From positions 2,584,984 through 2,648,983 of the forward strand of contig NZ_CP007597.1 in assembly GCF_000661955.1 (NCBI RefSeq): DNA of 64,000 nucleotides, read 5' to 3'. Positions 42,452 through 51,603 of the stretch are shown piece by piece. This stretch comes from Stenotrophomonas rhizophila (GTDB taxonomy: Bacteria; Pseudomonadota; Gammaproteobacteria; Xanthomonadales; Xanthomonadaceae). Each line of letters opens with the position of its first letter. The first letter of the stretch is position 1. The notes under the pieces are model-generated. The model searched no databases. It was not told the DNA's origin and saw only the letters and a program-made list of their open reading frames with translations. Both the position numbers and the translations under genes were made by a program.

Positions 42452-43447
42452 TCAGGCCACCGCCGCGCGGGGCGCGGGCGACAGCAGTTCGAGTGAGGTG
42501 AGGCGTGCGTCGAGGTCGGCCACCGGCGCATCCAGGATGAATTCGCCCACACCGAAGCGTTGGTGCAGGTCGTCCAGCGCGCGGCGCACATGCTGTGCAT
42601 CGCCCGACAGCACGCTGGGATGGGTCTCTTCGATGCGGTAGTCGGCCACGCCCACCTGCCGCGCATACTCGGCCGCGGCTTCCGGATTGGGCAGGTTGAC
42701 GGTCTGCCCCGGCCCCAGGTGCAGCTTGTAGATGCGCAACGCACCCAGATGGCGTGCGGCCGCCTCCGCAGTGGGCGCAGCGAAGGCCACCGTGGCCAGC
42801 AACGGGGCCTGCGAGGACACCGCGCGGTAGGCGTTGAACGCCGCTTCGATACTGCGCGGGTCGCCATCGAAATGCGCCGCATAGACGAAACGCCAGCCAA
42901 GCTCGGCCGCCAGGCGCGCGCTATGCGGGCTTGCCCCGAGCAGGAAGCGCTCCGGCGGCGTCCGCGGCAGCGGCCGCGCCTGTGCGGCGGCATGCGGGTG
43001 GTCGGCGGGCAGGCTGCTGGACAGGAAGCCTTCCAGATCGTGCAGCTGCTGCTCGAACGCGCCGGCCGGCGTACGCCCGGCCGCCAGCGCCGCGGTGGAG
43101 GCCGGCAGTCCGCCGGGCGCCTTGCCGATGCCCAGGTCCACCCGGCCCGGGGCCAGGCTGGCCAGCAGGTTGAAGGTCTCGGCCACCTTGTACGGCGCGT
43201 AGTGGCGCAGCATCACCCCGCCCGTGCCGACGCGGATGCGCGCGGTCTGTGCCAGCACCCAGGCCGCCAGCACTTCCGGCGCGGGGCTGGCCAGCTGCGG
43301 GGTGGCGTGGTGTTCGGCGAACCAGTACCGGTGGTAGCCCAGGTGCTCGGCATGCTGGGCCAGGCGCAGGCTGTCGCGCAGCGCCTGCTCGGGTGTGCCG
43401 CCATCGCGGATCGGGCTTTTGTCCAGCACGCTGGTCAGGTAGCTCAT
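42452..43447 (-). CDS. LLM-class flavin oxidoreductase (MsnO8-type, CmoO/YtmO-like)
   Basis: This 331-residue bacterial luciferase-like protein has [76 protein letters not shown] and [19 protein letters not shown] [11 protein letters not shown]. This is the subgroup to which YtmO belongs. It lies 15 bases after the DUF3088 gene and 17 before the DszA-like gene, so three oxidation genes run together. Substrate inferred only from locus. Confidence 0.85.
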   Translation of the reverse strand: MSYLTSVLDKSPIRDGGTPEQALRDSLRLAQHAEHLGYHRYWFAEHHATPQLASPAPEVLAAWVLAQTARIRVGTGGVMLRHYAPYKVAETFNLLASLAPGRVDLGIGKAPGGLPASTAALAAGRTPAGAFEQQLHDLEGFLSSSLPADHPHAAAQARPLPRTPPERFLLGASPHSARLAAELGWRFVYAAHFDGDPRSIEAAFNAYRAVSSQAPLLATVAFAAPTAEAAARHLGALRIYKLHLGPGQTVNLPNPEAAAEYARQVGVADYRIEETHPSVLSGDAQHVRRALDDLHQRFGVGEFILDAPVADLDARLTSLELLSPAPRAAVA

Positions 43448-43461
43448 CGTGTACTCCTTGC

Positions 43462-43824
43462 TCAGGGATGGGCCACGGGAATGCCCAACAACCCGTTCAG
43501 TGCGGCCAGGATCGGTTCGGCACCGGAGATGTACTGGCGGTCGTCGTGCGCGCCACTGGCATGCGCCGACTGCACGCCCTGGGGCAGCACCAGCTTGGGC
43601 AGCGACTGGTCCTGTTCGCCGATCTCGGCGATCACTTCGCGGCGCGGCCGGGCAAATCCGATCCTTCGCACGTCCAGCTGCGCGTCCAGTCCCTCGATGC
43701 TGGACAGCGCGCCTTCCAACAACAGGCTGTGCCGGCAGAAGAAGCGCTGGCCCGGCAGCTGGCCGTCTTCGAATTCGCGGTCGAGCAGGAACAGGATGGG
43801 TTTGTTCGGGGGATAAGCAGACAC
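43462..43824 (-). CDS. DUF3088 protein, possible thiol/redox partner
   Basis: The 120-residue protein opens ILFLLDREFEDGQLPGQRFF with a single Cys-His (FFCRHSLLLEGALS, C30) and continues LDVRRIGFARPRREVIAEIG, SLPKLVLP and a final LGIPVAHP. This is DUF3088, which I read as a thioredoxin-like fold (strand, CxxL helix, then a cis-Pro-like KLVLP). Its position between two LLM monooxygenase genes parallels the glutaredoxin-like ytnI/cmoI in the Bacillus locus. The start is GTG 43824. The redox role is a proposal. Confidence 0.7.
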   Translation of the reverse strand: MSAYPPNKPILFLLDREFEDGQLPGQRFFCRHSLLLEGALSSIEGLDAQLDVRRIGFARPRREVIAEIGEQDQSLPKLVLPQGVQSAHASGAHDDRQYISGAEPILAALNGLLGIPVAHP

Positions 43825-43973
43825 GGATACGTTCCTCGTCGTGGCCGGCGGCAGCGCGCCGTTGGAACCTTGATGCTAGAGACGTGGCCGCGCCGGCCTA
43901 CGTCGTAACTCGACAATCAGCGGTCGGATCCGGCCACGCAAATGCGCGTTGGCCATATGCAAAACGCCTGGGG

Positions 43974-45011
43974 TTATGGGGCCGCTCGCAACCGCGGCGC
44001 AGCGGCAGCGCCCGCCCACCCCAGCGCCGGCGCGATCTGTTCGGCCACGATCTGCAGGATCCGCCGGTAGTCGCTGGCGGGCAGTTCATAGGGCAGCTCC
44101 ACGCGCAGCTCGTCCACCTGCTGCAGCACCGGATCGGCCTGCAGCAGGTCCACGATCTGCGCCGCGCTGCCCACCACGTCTGCGGCAAACAACGTGCGCC
44201 GCGGTCCCTGCGGTTCCAGCGTGCGCGCATGGCGCAGCGCGGCAAATGCGAGCAGGCGCTGGCGGGTGGCGGCGTCGGCGCCGTCCAGCGGCACCAGCAC
44301 GCGCCCGGCGGCAACGCGTGAGGTCGCGCCATCAGCCAGGCCGCTGCGATACACCGCCAGGTGCTCGCGCTGGGTGTTCACGAAATCCGCATGGGTTTCA
44401 GCGCGCGCCACGTTGCCCAGCAGCAGGTGCAGCCCCTGCCCGGCCGCCCAGCGTGCCGACGGCACCGAACCGGCGCCATACCAAAGCCGACATGCGAGCC
44501 CGGGCGCATGCGGCTGCAGGCGGGGCCGGTACTGAGAGACCGCGTTGCCTACCTGCGTATCAGTGTCGCCCAATGGATGTCCGTGCAGCGCCTCGATCAA
44601 GCGCCCCACCCGCGCATGCGAAAAGTCGATCCGCGCCGGATCGCCATCGAACAGCAGGTGGCCCACCAGGTCCGCAAACGGCGGCGGTCCGGCGCTCACG
44701 CCCACCTGCAGGCGGCCGCCGGACAGTACGTCCAGCAGTGACAGATCCTCGGCCAGGCGGAACGGCGTTTCGTAGCCCAGCTGGATCACCGCCGTGCCCA
44801 GTTCGATACGCCGGGTGTGCTGGCTGGCCGCCGCCAGGAACACCGCCGCCGAGCTGATGCCCGGCTCCAGGTGCCGGTGCCGCACCCACGCGCCGTCGTA
44901 GCCGAGCGCTTCGGCAAAGGCAATCAGCGCCAACGCATCGTCCAGCCCGCTGCGCGGATCGTCGGGCCGGAAGCTGCCCGGGGTGAGAAAGGCCAGATGC
45001 CGCAGCTGCAT
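43974..45011 (-). CDS. LLM-class flavin-dependent oxidoreductase
   Basis: The 345-residue luciferase-like protein has LALIAFAEALGYDGAWVRHR, HTRRIELGTAVIQLGYETPF, LLDVLSGGRLQVGVSAG, LACRLWYGAGSVPSARWAAG and LHLLLGNVARAETHADFV. It differs from the other two LLM genes of the locus. ATG 45011 is used because the longer frame overlaps the FMN reductase gene. It lies 10 bases after that gene, which would hand it reduced FMN. A gap of 149 bases then precedes the DUF3088 gene and may hold a second promoter. Confidence 0.83.
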   Translation of the reverse strand: MQLRHLAFLTPGSFRPDDPRSGLDDALALIAFAEALGYDGAWVRHRHLEPGISSAAVFLAAASQHTRRIELGTAVIQLGYETPFRLAEDLSLLDVLSGGRLQVGVSAGPPPFADLVGHLLFDGDPARIDFSHARVGRLIEALHGHPLGDTDTQVGNAVSQYRPRLQPHAPGLACRLWYGAGSVPSARWAAGQGLHLLLGNVARAETHADFVNTQREHLAVYRSGLADGATSRVAAGRVLVPLDGADAATRQRLLAFAALRHARTLEPQGPRRTLFAADVVGSAAQIVDLLQADPVLQQVDELRVELPYELPASDYRRILQIVAEQIAPALGWAGAAAAPRLRAAP

Positions 45012-45021
45012 GCGCCGATAC

Positions 45022-45597
45022 CTAGGCGATGCGGCGCAACGGCAGCGGCGCAGCGGTCGGTGACAGGTGGGCCGCGGCACGCTCGGCGGCCAGCACGATC
45101 CGCGCCTGCAACGCGGCACTGCTGACCTGCTCGTCGCTGAAATCGGCCGGCGTGGCGTACACGCCGATCGGCAGCGTGTGCGCCTGCAGGAAACTGAACA
45201 ACGGGCGCAGCTGGTGGTCGATCACCAGGGCATGGCGCTCGCTGCCGCCGGTGGCCGCCAGCAGCACCGGCACATCCACCAGCGCCTCCAGTCCGATGAA
45301 GTCCACCAGGTGCTTGAACAGGCCAGGATACGAGCCGCGGTACACCGGCGCAGCGGCGATCAGCAGGTCGGCCGCTTCAATCCGCTGCAGCGCCTGTTCG
45401 ATGCGCGGTTCCACCTCCTCGCGGGTAAGCGCCTGCCCCAACGAGCGCGCGATCGGCGCCAGTTCCACCCACTGCACATCGATGTGCAGCCGGTGCCGCA
45501 GCTGGTCCAGCACCTGCCGTACCAGCAACAGCGTGCGTGAGTTGGCCGAGCTGTTCGGCGAGCCGATCAGCGCGACCACGTTCAATGCAGATGACAT
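45022..45597 (-). CDS. NAD(P)H-dependent FMN reductase (SsuE/MsuE-like)
   Basis: The 191-residue flavodoxin-fold protein has the FMN phosphate site LIGSPNSSANSRT near residues 11-23, the APVYRGSYPGLFKHLVDFIG segment and ATGGSERHALVIDHQLRPLF that are characteristic of MsuE/SsuE. It reduces free FMN for the monooxygenases encoded just downstream. In sulfonate-utilisation loci the same pairing of reductase and LLM enzyme is standard, which supports a sulfur-scavenging role for the whole region. Confidence 0.9.
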   Translation of the reverse strand: MSSALNVVALIGSPNSSANSRTLLLVRQVLDQLRHRLHIDVQWVELAPIARSLGQALTREEVEPRIEQALQRIEAADLLIAAAPVYRGSYPGLFKHLVDFIGLEALVDVPVLLAATGGSERHALVIDHQLRPLFSFLQAHTLPIGVYATPADFSDEQVSSAALQARIVLAAERAAAHLSPTAAPLPLRRIA

Positions 45598-45610
45598 CGC
45601 AATGCTCCCT

Positions 45611-45634
45611 GTAGAGCCGACCGTTGGTCGGATG
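45611..45634 (+). repeat. Single SMAG GTAG stem-loop
   Basis: GTAGAGCCGACC, GTT, GGTCGGATG forms a hairpin with a 6-base CCGACC/GGTCGG stem. It lies between the TonB-receptor stop and the FMN reductase start and may attenuate transcription between the two. Confidence 0.8.
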
Positions 45635-45641
45635 CGTTTGC

Positions 45642-48239
45642 TCAGAACCGGTAGTTGATGCGCCCATACCAGAACGCGCCGATGGTGCTCAGCACATCGC
45701 CGGTGTCCCAGGTGGTTTCGATGCTGGCCACGTCAGTGGCGCTGCGGGCGTACTCGGGCACCTTGCGGGTGCGCTTGTCGAACACGTTGTTGATGCCCAG
45801 CGCCGCGCTCCAGCCACCGCCCAGCTCCGCGCTGCCGGACAGGTTGGTCACCAGCACCGGCGGCTGCTTGTACTCCACCCCGTTGTTGAGGCGCTTGATC
45901 GGCCCGTAGTAGGTGAAATCCACATTCGAGCGCCAGCGCCCGTGTTGCCAGCCCAGCCCGGCCACCTGCGTGTAGGACGGCGTGCGGAAACGCAGTGCGT
46001 ACTCGCTCGATTTGGTCAGCAGGTTGATGTTGGGCAGCCCCTGCAGCACCGCGGGGATGTCGCGCACTTTCTGGATGGTGGTGCGGCCCACGTTGGCGGC
46101 GTAGCTCCAGCGCAGCTTGCCCCAGGCGGTTTCCTGGTTGGCTTCCACGGTCAGCTCCAGGCCCCGCGTGCGGGTATCACCTACGTTGGTGAAGTAGCTG
46201 GCGTAGAACGCATCGCCGGGCAGGATGCTGATACCCGCCGTGCCCAGCAGCGCATCGATCGTGTTCTTCTGCGCGGCGCTCAGCACCGTGCCGCTGTTGT
46301 CGGTGATGCGCGCCGGGTCCTGCGCGTTGTAACCGATCTGGCTGGACTGACCGAGCTGGCCGCGGATGTCGATCTGGTAGGCATCCAGGGCCAGGTGGAA
46401 CGCCGCGCTCGGGTCCCAGGTCACGCCGAGGCTGTAGTTGTCGGCCTTCTCCGGCTGCAGCGGCGTGGCACCCAGTGCCAGCGCCGCCGGCGAGGACACC
46501 TGCGCCACCAGCGTGGTGCCGCACGGGCAGCTGCCGGTGGCCTGGTAATACTGCGCACCCAGGCTCGGGGCATGGAAGCCGTTGCTCACCGTGGCGCGTA
46601 CGCCGAACGCATCGGTCACATCAAAGCGCGTGGTCAGCCGCCCGGTCGATACGCTGCCAAAATCAGAGTGATCTTCCCAGCGCGCCGCGGCATCCAGGTA
46701 CCAGCGCGAGGTCACGTTGGTCGCCGCCCCCACGTACACCGCCTTGCTGTTGCGCGTGGCCTCCACCGCATCGGCGGTGGAATAGCCCACGAAGGCGGCC
46801 GCACCGAAGCCGGTGTACGACTCCCACTGCCCGGCCCCGCGCTCGTAGCGCTCGTGCTGGTATTCGGCACCCGCGCTCACCTCCAGCGGCGAGGCGAAGG
46901 CGCCCACGTCGAAGCCACGGCGCAGATCCAGGTTGGCGATGCCCTGCTGGTAGTCCAGCTTGCCGTCATAGAAATCAGTGGGCGCACCGGGATAGGCCAG
47001 CGAGAAGTTGGCCGAGTGGCGGGTATAGGTGCGCACCGTGTTGCGGTTGCCGGTGAGGCTGCCGTCGATGTCCCAGCCACCCCAGTGACCCTTGACCCCG
47101 GCGGTGCCGGTGTACTGCTTCTCCTTGGTTTCCAGTACCGGAAGGAAGCCGTCGGGCCACACGTTCAGTACGCTCGGCGCCTTGTAGGTGCCGAAGATCG
47201 TCGCCGGCAGGCGGAAGTTCTGGATGGCCTGTGCGGTGCGGTCGCTGGCCGTCGCCGTGGCGTAGAACTGCGCGTTCTCGCCCAGGCCATGGCCTGCATT
47301 CACCGACAGCGCGGTGAGCGCATAGGACGGCGAACTGAGGATCGTGTTGGCTTCCGGATCGCGCGATGCCTCGGCCGGGTTCGGCGTGGTGCCGGCAGGC
47401 AGGCGGTTGTTCGGGCGCAGCGCCACCGGGTTGCCGCTGGCGTCCAGCGCCGGGTAGCTCAGGTAGGCATCGATGTAGCGCCGCGTGCGGATCGCATGGT
47501 GCTGGCGGGTGTTCTCGCCGGACAGGCTGACGAACCCGTCCTGCCCCCACGGCAGGCCGATGTTGGCGCGCACGCTGGTGCGGGTGCCATCACCATCGAT
47601 GCTCTGCCCGCTCTCCACCGACACATCGCCGCCGTGCGCGTTCGACTTCAGGATCACGTTGATCACCCCGGTGATCGCGTCGGAGCCATACAGCGCGGAC
47701 GCACCATCGCGCAGCACTTCGATATGGTCGATGGCCGCTACCGGAATCAACGCGAGGTCGGTCCAGGCATGACCCGGGTAGCCGCCGCCGTTGGCGCCGC
47801 TGACATAGGCACTGGCGTTGCGGCGTTTGCCGTTGACCAGCACCAGCGTGTACCCCGGCGACAGGTTGCGCAGCTGGTAGCCACGGATCAGGCTCTCCTG
47901 GTCGCTCTGGTAGCCACCGATCTGGCTCAGCGACGGCAGGCTGCGCTGCAGCGCTTCCAGCAGGTTCGCCTGCCCGGTGGACGCCAGGTCCTCGGCCGAA
48001 ATTACATCGATGGGCGTGGAGCTGTTCTTGACCGTGCGGTTGCTGGTGCGCGAGCCGGTGACCACCACCGCATCCAGCGTGGACGCGGCGGCGGTACCGG
48101 AGGCCACCACCGTCTCGGGCGGTGCCTCCGGTCCGGCGGCGTGGGCAGCGCCTGCACCCAGTGCAAGCGCGATCAGAACAGACAGGGAGGTCAGCGTCGG
48201 CACGCGTGCCGCAGGCAGGGAGCGGAAGGCAGGAGGCAT
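45642..48239 (-). CDS. TonB-dependent outer-membrane receptor
   Basis: The 865-residue protein has a signal peptide ending ALALGAGAAHA near residue 35, a possible TonB box region LDAVVVTGSR near 58, and a plug domain (TPIDVISAEDLASTGQANLL, GYQLRNLSPGYTLVLVNGKR, IEVLRDGASALYGSDAITG). A 22-strand barrel follows, ending in the terminal aromatic WYGRINYRF. It would import the substrate across the outer membrane for the downstream oxygenases and ABC importer. There is no siderophore- or B12-specific clue. It is divergent from an FtrA-like regulator. Confidence 0.93.
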   Translation of the reverse strand: MPPAFRSLPAARVPTLTSLSVLIALALGAGAAHAAGPEAPPETVVASGTAAASTLDAVVVTGSRTSNRTVKNSSTPIDVISAEDLASTGQANLLEALQRSLPSLSQIGGYQSDQESLIRGYQLRNLSPGYTLVLVNGKRRNASAYVSGANGGGYPGHAWTDLALIPVAAIDHIEVLRDGASALYGSDAITGVINVILKSNAHGGDVSVESGQSIDGDGTRTSVRANIGLPWGQDGFVSLSGENTRQHHAIRTRRYIDAYLSYPALDASGNPVALRPNNRLPAGTTPNPAEASRDPEANTILSSPSYALTALSVNAGHGLGENAQFYATATASDRTAQAIQNFRLPATIFGTYKAPSVLNVWPDGFLPVLETKEKQYTGTAGVKGHWGGWDIDGSLTGNRNTVRTYTRHSANFSLAYPGAPTDFYDGKLDYQQGIANLDLRRGFDVGAFASPLEVSAGAEYQHERYERGAGQWESYTGFGAAAFVGYSTADAVEATRNSKAVYVGAATNVTSRWYLDAAARWEDHSDFGSVSTGRLTTRFDVTDAFGVRATVSNGFHAPSLGAQYYQATGSCPCGTTLVAQVSSPAALALGATPLQPEKADNYSLGVTWDPSAAFHLALDAYQIDIRGQLGQSSQIGYNAQDPARITDNSGTVLSAAQKNTIDALLGTAGISILPGDAFYASYFTNVGDTRTRGLELTVEANQETAWGKLRWSYAANVGRTTIQKVRDIPAVLQGLPNINLLTKSSEYALRFRTPSYTQVAGLGWQHGRWRSNVDFTYYGPIKRLNNGVEYKQPPVLVTNLSGSAELGGGWSAALGINNVFDKRTRKVPEYARSATDVASIETTWDTGDVLSTIGAFWYGRINYRF

Positions 48240-48615
48240 GGGGACTCTTGAAGGAAGGAGGACGGTCAGGTCCGCGACGGTGCGTCACAGGGCATCAGCT
48301 CGCGTTGGGCGCAGCGCACCGGCAACATCGCGACAGAGAGGGCAAGGACATCTCAGGGCCTGATCGGAAACAGGCCTCCATTCAATGGCCTGCACGCAGC
48401 GCGCAACAGCCGTTCACGCGCCACCCACCCGCAACATCGCGCCACGCACATGCCCGTTCGGCATGTCGTTAGACGCCGACGCCGCGTGCACACCCTGCGT
48501 GGATGCCCCCATCGCCGTGCGTCGATGCGCGACATCGGCAGCCATATATCCCGATGTCATGACGTCATTAGCGCCCCGCCCTGCGTGGCAGCGCCCACCC
48601 CGCTAGCATCAAACG
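48240..48615. other. Divergent control region between the TonB receptor and FtrA-like regulator
   Basis: This 376-base gap has no convincing gene. Near the regulator it contains the perfect 10-base palindrome ATGACGTCAT at 48559-48568, about 48 bases before the regulator's ATG, preceded by an A+T-rich CATATATC. These are candidate operator and promoter parts. No SMAG repeat is visible. Confidence 0.45.
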
Positions 48616-49614
48616 ATGCCCTCCCCCCATGACCCGCACACCCCGCCCACCGTTGCCATCGCGGCCTGCCACGGCCAGGGCCTGTTCGAGTTCGGCTGCG
48701 CCGTCGGCCTGTTCGCCCCCATCCGCCCCGAGCTGGACGTGGCCTGGTACACCACCCAGGTGTGCGCCGCCGAACCGGGACCGCTGCGCATGCTCGGCGG
48801 CACCCAGGTGCAGCTGCCTTACGGACTGGAGGCGCTGGAGCACGCCGACACCATCGTGGTGCCCGGCTGGCGTGATCCTGCCGAGCGGCCGCCGCAGGTA
48901 TTGCTGGATGCGCTCATTCGCGCCCACCAGCGCGGCGCACGCATCACCTCGATCTGTTCGGGCGCCTTCGTGCTGGCGTGGGCCGGCCTGCTCGACGGCC
49001 GCAGCGCCACCACTCACTGGCGGCTCACCGACACCCTCGCCCGCGAATTTCCCAACGTGCGCGTGCGCGAGAACGCGCTGTACGTCGACGAGGGCAGCAT
49101 CATCACCTCGGCCGGTTCGGCCACCGGCATGGACATGATGCTGCACCTGGTGCGCAAGGATTACGGCGCGCGCGTGGCCAACCTGGTGGCCGAGCGGCTG
49201 GTGCTGGCACCGTGGCGGGATGCCGAGCGCAGCCAGCGCGTGGTGCGCTCGATACCGGTGGGTGAACCCACCCGGCTTGCCCGGCTGATGGAATGGCTGC
49301 GCCGCAACCTGCGCGAGGAGCACTCGCTCAAGAGCATGTCCGAACAGGCCGCACTCAGCCAACGCACACTGCAGCGGCAGTTCCTCGACGCGACCGGGTT
49401 GTCACCGATCGACTGGCTGATCCGCGAGCGCGTGGCCTACGCGCGCGAGCTGCTGGAAACCACCGACCGCCCGCTGCACTGGGTGGCCGAACAGGCCGGG
49501 TTTGGATCGCAGGAATCGTTCAGGCGTCATTTCCGCGGGCAGACCGCGCTCAGCCCGGCGACCTATCGCGACCGGCACCGGGAAGCTGCCACGGCGCGCG
49601 GCCCGGGCTGCTGA
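48616..49614 (+). CDS. FtrA/GlxA-type AraC-family transcriptional regulator
   Basis: The 332-residue protein joins a DJ-1/PfpI-like sensor domain (about residues 10-190, with ITSICSGAFVLAWAGLLDGR around the pseudo-nucleophile cysteine and TSAGSATGMDMMLHLVRKDY) to an AraC DNA-binding domain with two helix-turn-helix units (LKSMSEQAALSQRTLQRQFL and LHWVAEQAGFGSQESFRRHF). Such regulators often activate amine or sulfur catabolism genes. It lies divergent to the TonB receptor, so control of that locus is likely but not shown. Confidence 0.88.
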   Translation: MPSPHDPHTPPTVAIAACHGQGLFEFGCAVGLFAPIRPELDVAWYTTQVCAAEPGPLRMLGGTQVQLPYGLEALEHADTIVVPGWRDPAERPPQVLLDALIRAHQRGARITSICSGAFVLAWAGLLDGRSATTHWRLTDTLAREFPNVRVRENALYVDEGSIITSAGSATGMDMMLHLVRKDYGARVANLVAERLVLAPWRDAERSQRVVRSIPVGEPTRLARLMEWLRRNLREEHSLKSMSEQAALSQRTLQRQFLDATGLSPIDWLIRERVAYARELLETTDRPLHWVAEQAGFGSQESFRRHFRGQTALSPATYRDRHREAATARGPGC

Positions 49615-49626
49615 CCGGCGACTGCC

Positions 49627-49737
49627 TCATCCGGCGCGCTGCAACTGGCGTGCGCCGTGCGACTGCGCACGGATATGCCAACACTGCAGCGCGAAGCCGA
49701 TCACGAACAGCACCAGCCCATCATCCAGCTCGGTTCA
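49627..49737 (-). pseudogene. Possible C-terminal remnant of a small membrane protein
   Basis: An open minus-strand frame of about 35 codons reads ELDDGLVLFVIGFALQCW then HIRAQSHGARQLQ and a stop. It is bounded upstream by a stop and has no start codon. The hydrophobic stretch followed by basic residues looks like the end of a membrane protein. I do not recognise the family. Confidence 0.22.
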
Positions 49738-49796
49738 CGGGCAGGTCGCGCGCATGTCGGCGATGCGGCATTGTGCAGGCCGCACTCCCGCGCTCC

Positions 49797-50435
49797 CTAG
49801 GTCATTGCACCTTTTGTGGGCCGGAAACCATCGCTATGGAGCTCCCCCAGCCGGAACAGGTCGCCCGAATCGAAGCCAACGACCACACCCACCGGCTCCA
49901 CCGCACCCAGCAGCTGATGGATGCTTCCGTCCAGCGAAGCCCGGAGCAGCAACGTTGCGAACGCCAACGCAAACACTATGTGGCCGGGCGTGCCCAGTCC
50001 GGCGACCTCGTCCGCGTTGCAGATCACGCCGGCCGCTTTCAAGGTTGCCGAGCCGAGGTAGGCCTTGTCGGGATAGTGGCTGGGGTTGCGCCACAACCAC
50101 TCGCAGGCCTTGTCCTCCGGTTCGTAGTGACTCAACAGACCGAAATACAGGTCCGCAAATTCCACGCGGTCGCGGGTGGCACGTTCGCCAAGCCCGAAGT
50201 AGATCGCGCGCACCGGGAAGGGGCACGGCGCCCGCCGCAGCACACGGGTGAGCCACTTGCCCACGCCGGCACTCTCTGCCGAACAATCAAGTTTCGCCAG
50301 CGCCGCCCAGGACGGGTGCGGGATGCGCTGGTCGCCCCAGGCCAACAGCGTCTGCATGGACTGGCCGACGTCCGTCGAGGCGCGCACTTCAGCAGCCAAC
50401 AGGCGGTAGAAGGCGCGGTAATCCAGCTCTGACAT
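49797..50435 (-). CDS. Hypothetical protein, 212 residues
   Basis: I do not recognise this protein. It is cytosolic, with no signal peptide or membrane segment, and mixes helices with a conserved-looking CPFPVRAIYFGLGERATRDR and DLYFGLLSHYEPEDKACEWL. The second half has YLGSATLKAAGVICNADEVA and VGVVVGFDSGDLFRLGE. It resembles in general style the single-domain immunity or DUF proteins found near secretion genes, but no specific family match is claimed. It is convergent with ftrA. Confidence 0.72.
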   Translation of the reverse strand: MSELDYRAFYRLLAAEVRASTDVGQSMQTLLAWGDQRIPHPSWAALAKLDCSAESAGVGKWLTRVLRRAPCPFPVRAIYFGLGERATRDRVEFADLYFGLLSHYEPEDKACEWLWRNPSHYPDKAYLGSATLKAAGVICNADEVAGLGTPGHIVFALAFATLLLRASLDGSIHQLLGAVEPVGVVVGFDSGDLFRLGELHSDGFRPTKGAMT

Positions 50436-50630
50436 CGTGCTTCCTTGCAGGTACGGGTGGAACCGCGAACTGTAGCGCCTGACGGCGGAATTCGATAAGG
50501 CAGCATCGTCACCCCGGCCGGTTCTGCCAGCGGCATGGGCAGGATGCTGCGCCTGGTGCGTGGATCACGGCGCGCGGGTAGCACACCGGGTGGCGCTGCC
50601 GATGCTGCAGCGGCCGGCACAACCGGCCAG

Positions 50631-51413
50631 TCAGCGGGCTGTCCAGCCACCATCCATCGGAAGTGCCGTGCCGGTAATCTGAGCAGCGGCGTCCGAGGCC
50701 AGGAAGACCACCATTTCGCCGAGCTGCTCGGGCGTCACAAACTGCAACGAGGGCTGTTTTTCGGCCAGCAGTGCGCGCGCGGCGGACTCCTTATCCGTTC
50801 CCTCCCGTTCCGCCAACGCGGTGATCTGCTGCTCGACCAGAGGCGTTCGCACCCAACCGGGGCAGATGGCATTGGCCGTGATGCCCGTGCCCGCGTTCTC
50901 CAGCGCCGTCACTTTGGTGAATCCCACCACGCCATGTTTCGCCGCCACATAAGCAGACTTGTTCACCGACGCAACCAGTCCATGCACCGACGCGATGTTG
51001 ATCACGCGGCCGGATCCCTGCTGCTTCATGTAGGGCAAGGCCGCCGCCGTTGCATGGAACACCGCCGATAGATTCAGCGCGAGGATTGCATCCCACTTTT
51101 CCACGGGAAACTCCTCGATCGAAGCGGTGTGCTGGATGCCCGCATTGTTCACCAGGATGTCGATGCGCCCCATCTTCTCAACGGCTTGGGCAATCATTTC
51201 CCGCACCGCCTCACCACGGGAAAGGTCGGCGCCATCATGCGCCACCCTTACGCCAAACTCGGTCTCCAGGCGGGAACGGATTCTCTCGATCTCCACCGCA
51301 TCGCCAAATCCATTCAGCACGATATTGGCGCCTTTCCGCGCGAGCGCAGTGGCAATGCCAAGACCGATACCGCTGGTGGAGCCAGTAACCACCGCGACTT
51401 TTCCAGTGAACAT
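50631..51413 (-). CDS. bdhA: 3-hydroxybutyrate dehydrogenase
   Basis: This enzyme interconverts 3-hydroxybutyrate and acetoacetate with NAD. The 260-residue SDR has VVTGSTSGIGLGIATALARK, the structural VNNAG in DILVNNAGIQHTASIEEFP, and a catalytic set in INIASVHGLVAS and SAYVAAKHGVVGFTKV. The segments ANAICPGWVRTPLVEQQI and KQPSLQFVTPEQLGEMVVFL are characteristic of BdhA rather than general SDRs. A GGCCGG/CCGGCC hairpin (50613-50629) sits directly after the stop, without a T tract. Confidence 0.9.
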   Translation of the reverse strand: MFTGKVAVVTGSTSGIGLGIATALARKGANIVLNGFGDAVEIERIRSRLETEFGVRVAHDGADLSRGEAVREMIAQAVEKMGRIDILVNNAGIQHTASIEEFPVEKWDAILALNLSAVFHATAAALPYMKQQGSGRVINIASVHGLVASVNKSAYVAAKHGVVGFTKVTALENAGTGITANAICPGWVRTPLVEQQITALAEREGTDKESAARALLAEKQPSLQFVTPEQLGEMVVFLASDAAAQITGTALPMDGGWTAR

Positions 51414-51603
51414 GGGCGAGATTCCATCGGGCGTAGGCGGTCAGTGTAGCGGCCGGGAAGCCCATCAGCGCATGCCGTGACCGTGGCCTCTTGCCGCCGA
51501 CGGCCATGAAGGCGTCCGGGATAACGCGCCTCACCAACTGGCGGAGATCCCGCGCAGTTCGCGAGGAATTCTCCGCAAGCACACGCGCTCAGAACGAACC
51601 GGC

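Noticed and set aside
51414..51603. Minus-strand frame upstream of bdhA that continues into it out of phase
   Set aside because: Its protein has no family features and most of it is a shadow of bdhA. The gap probably only carries the bdhA promoter.
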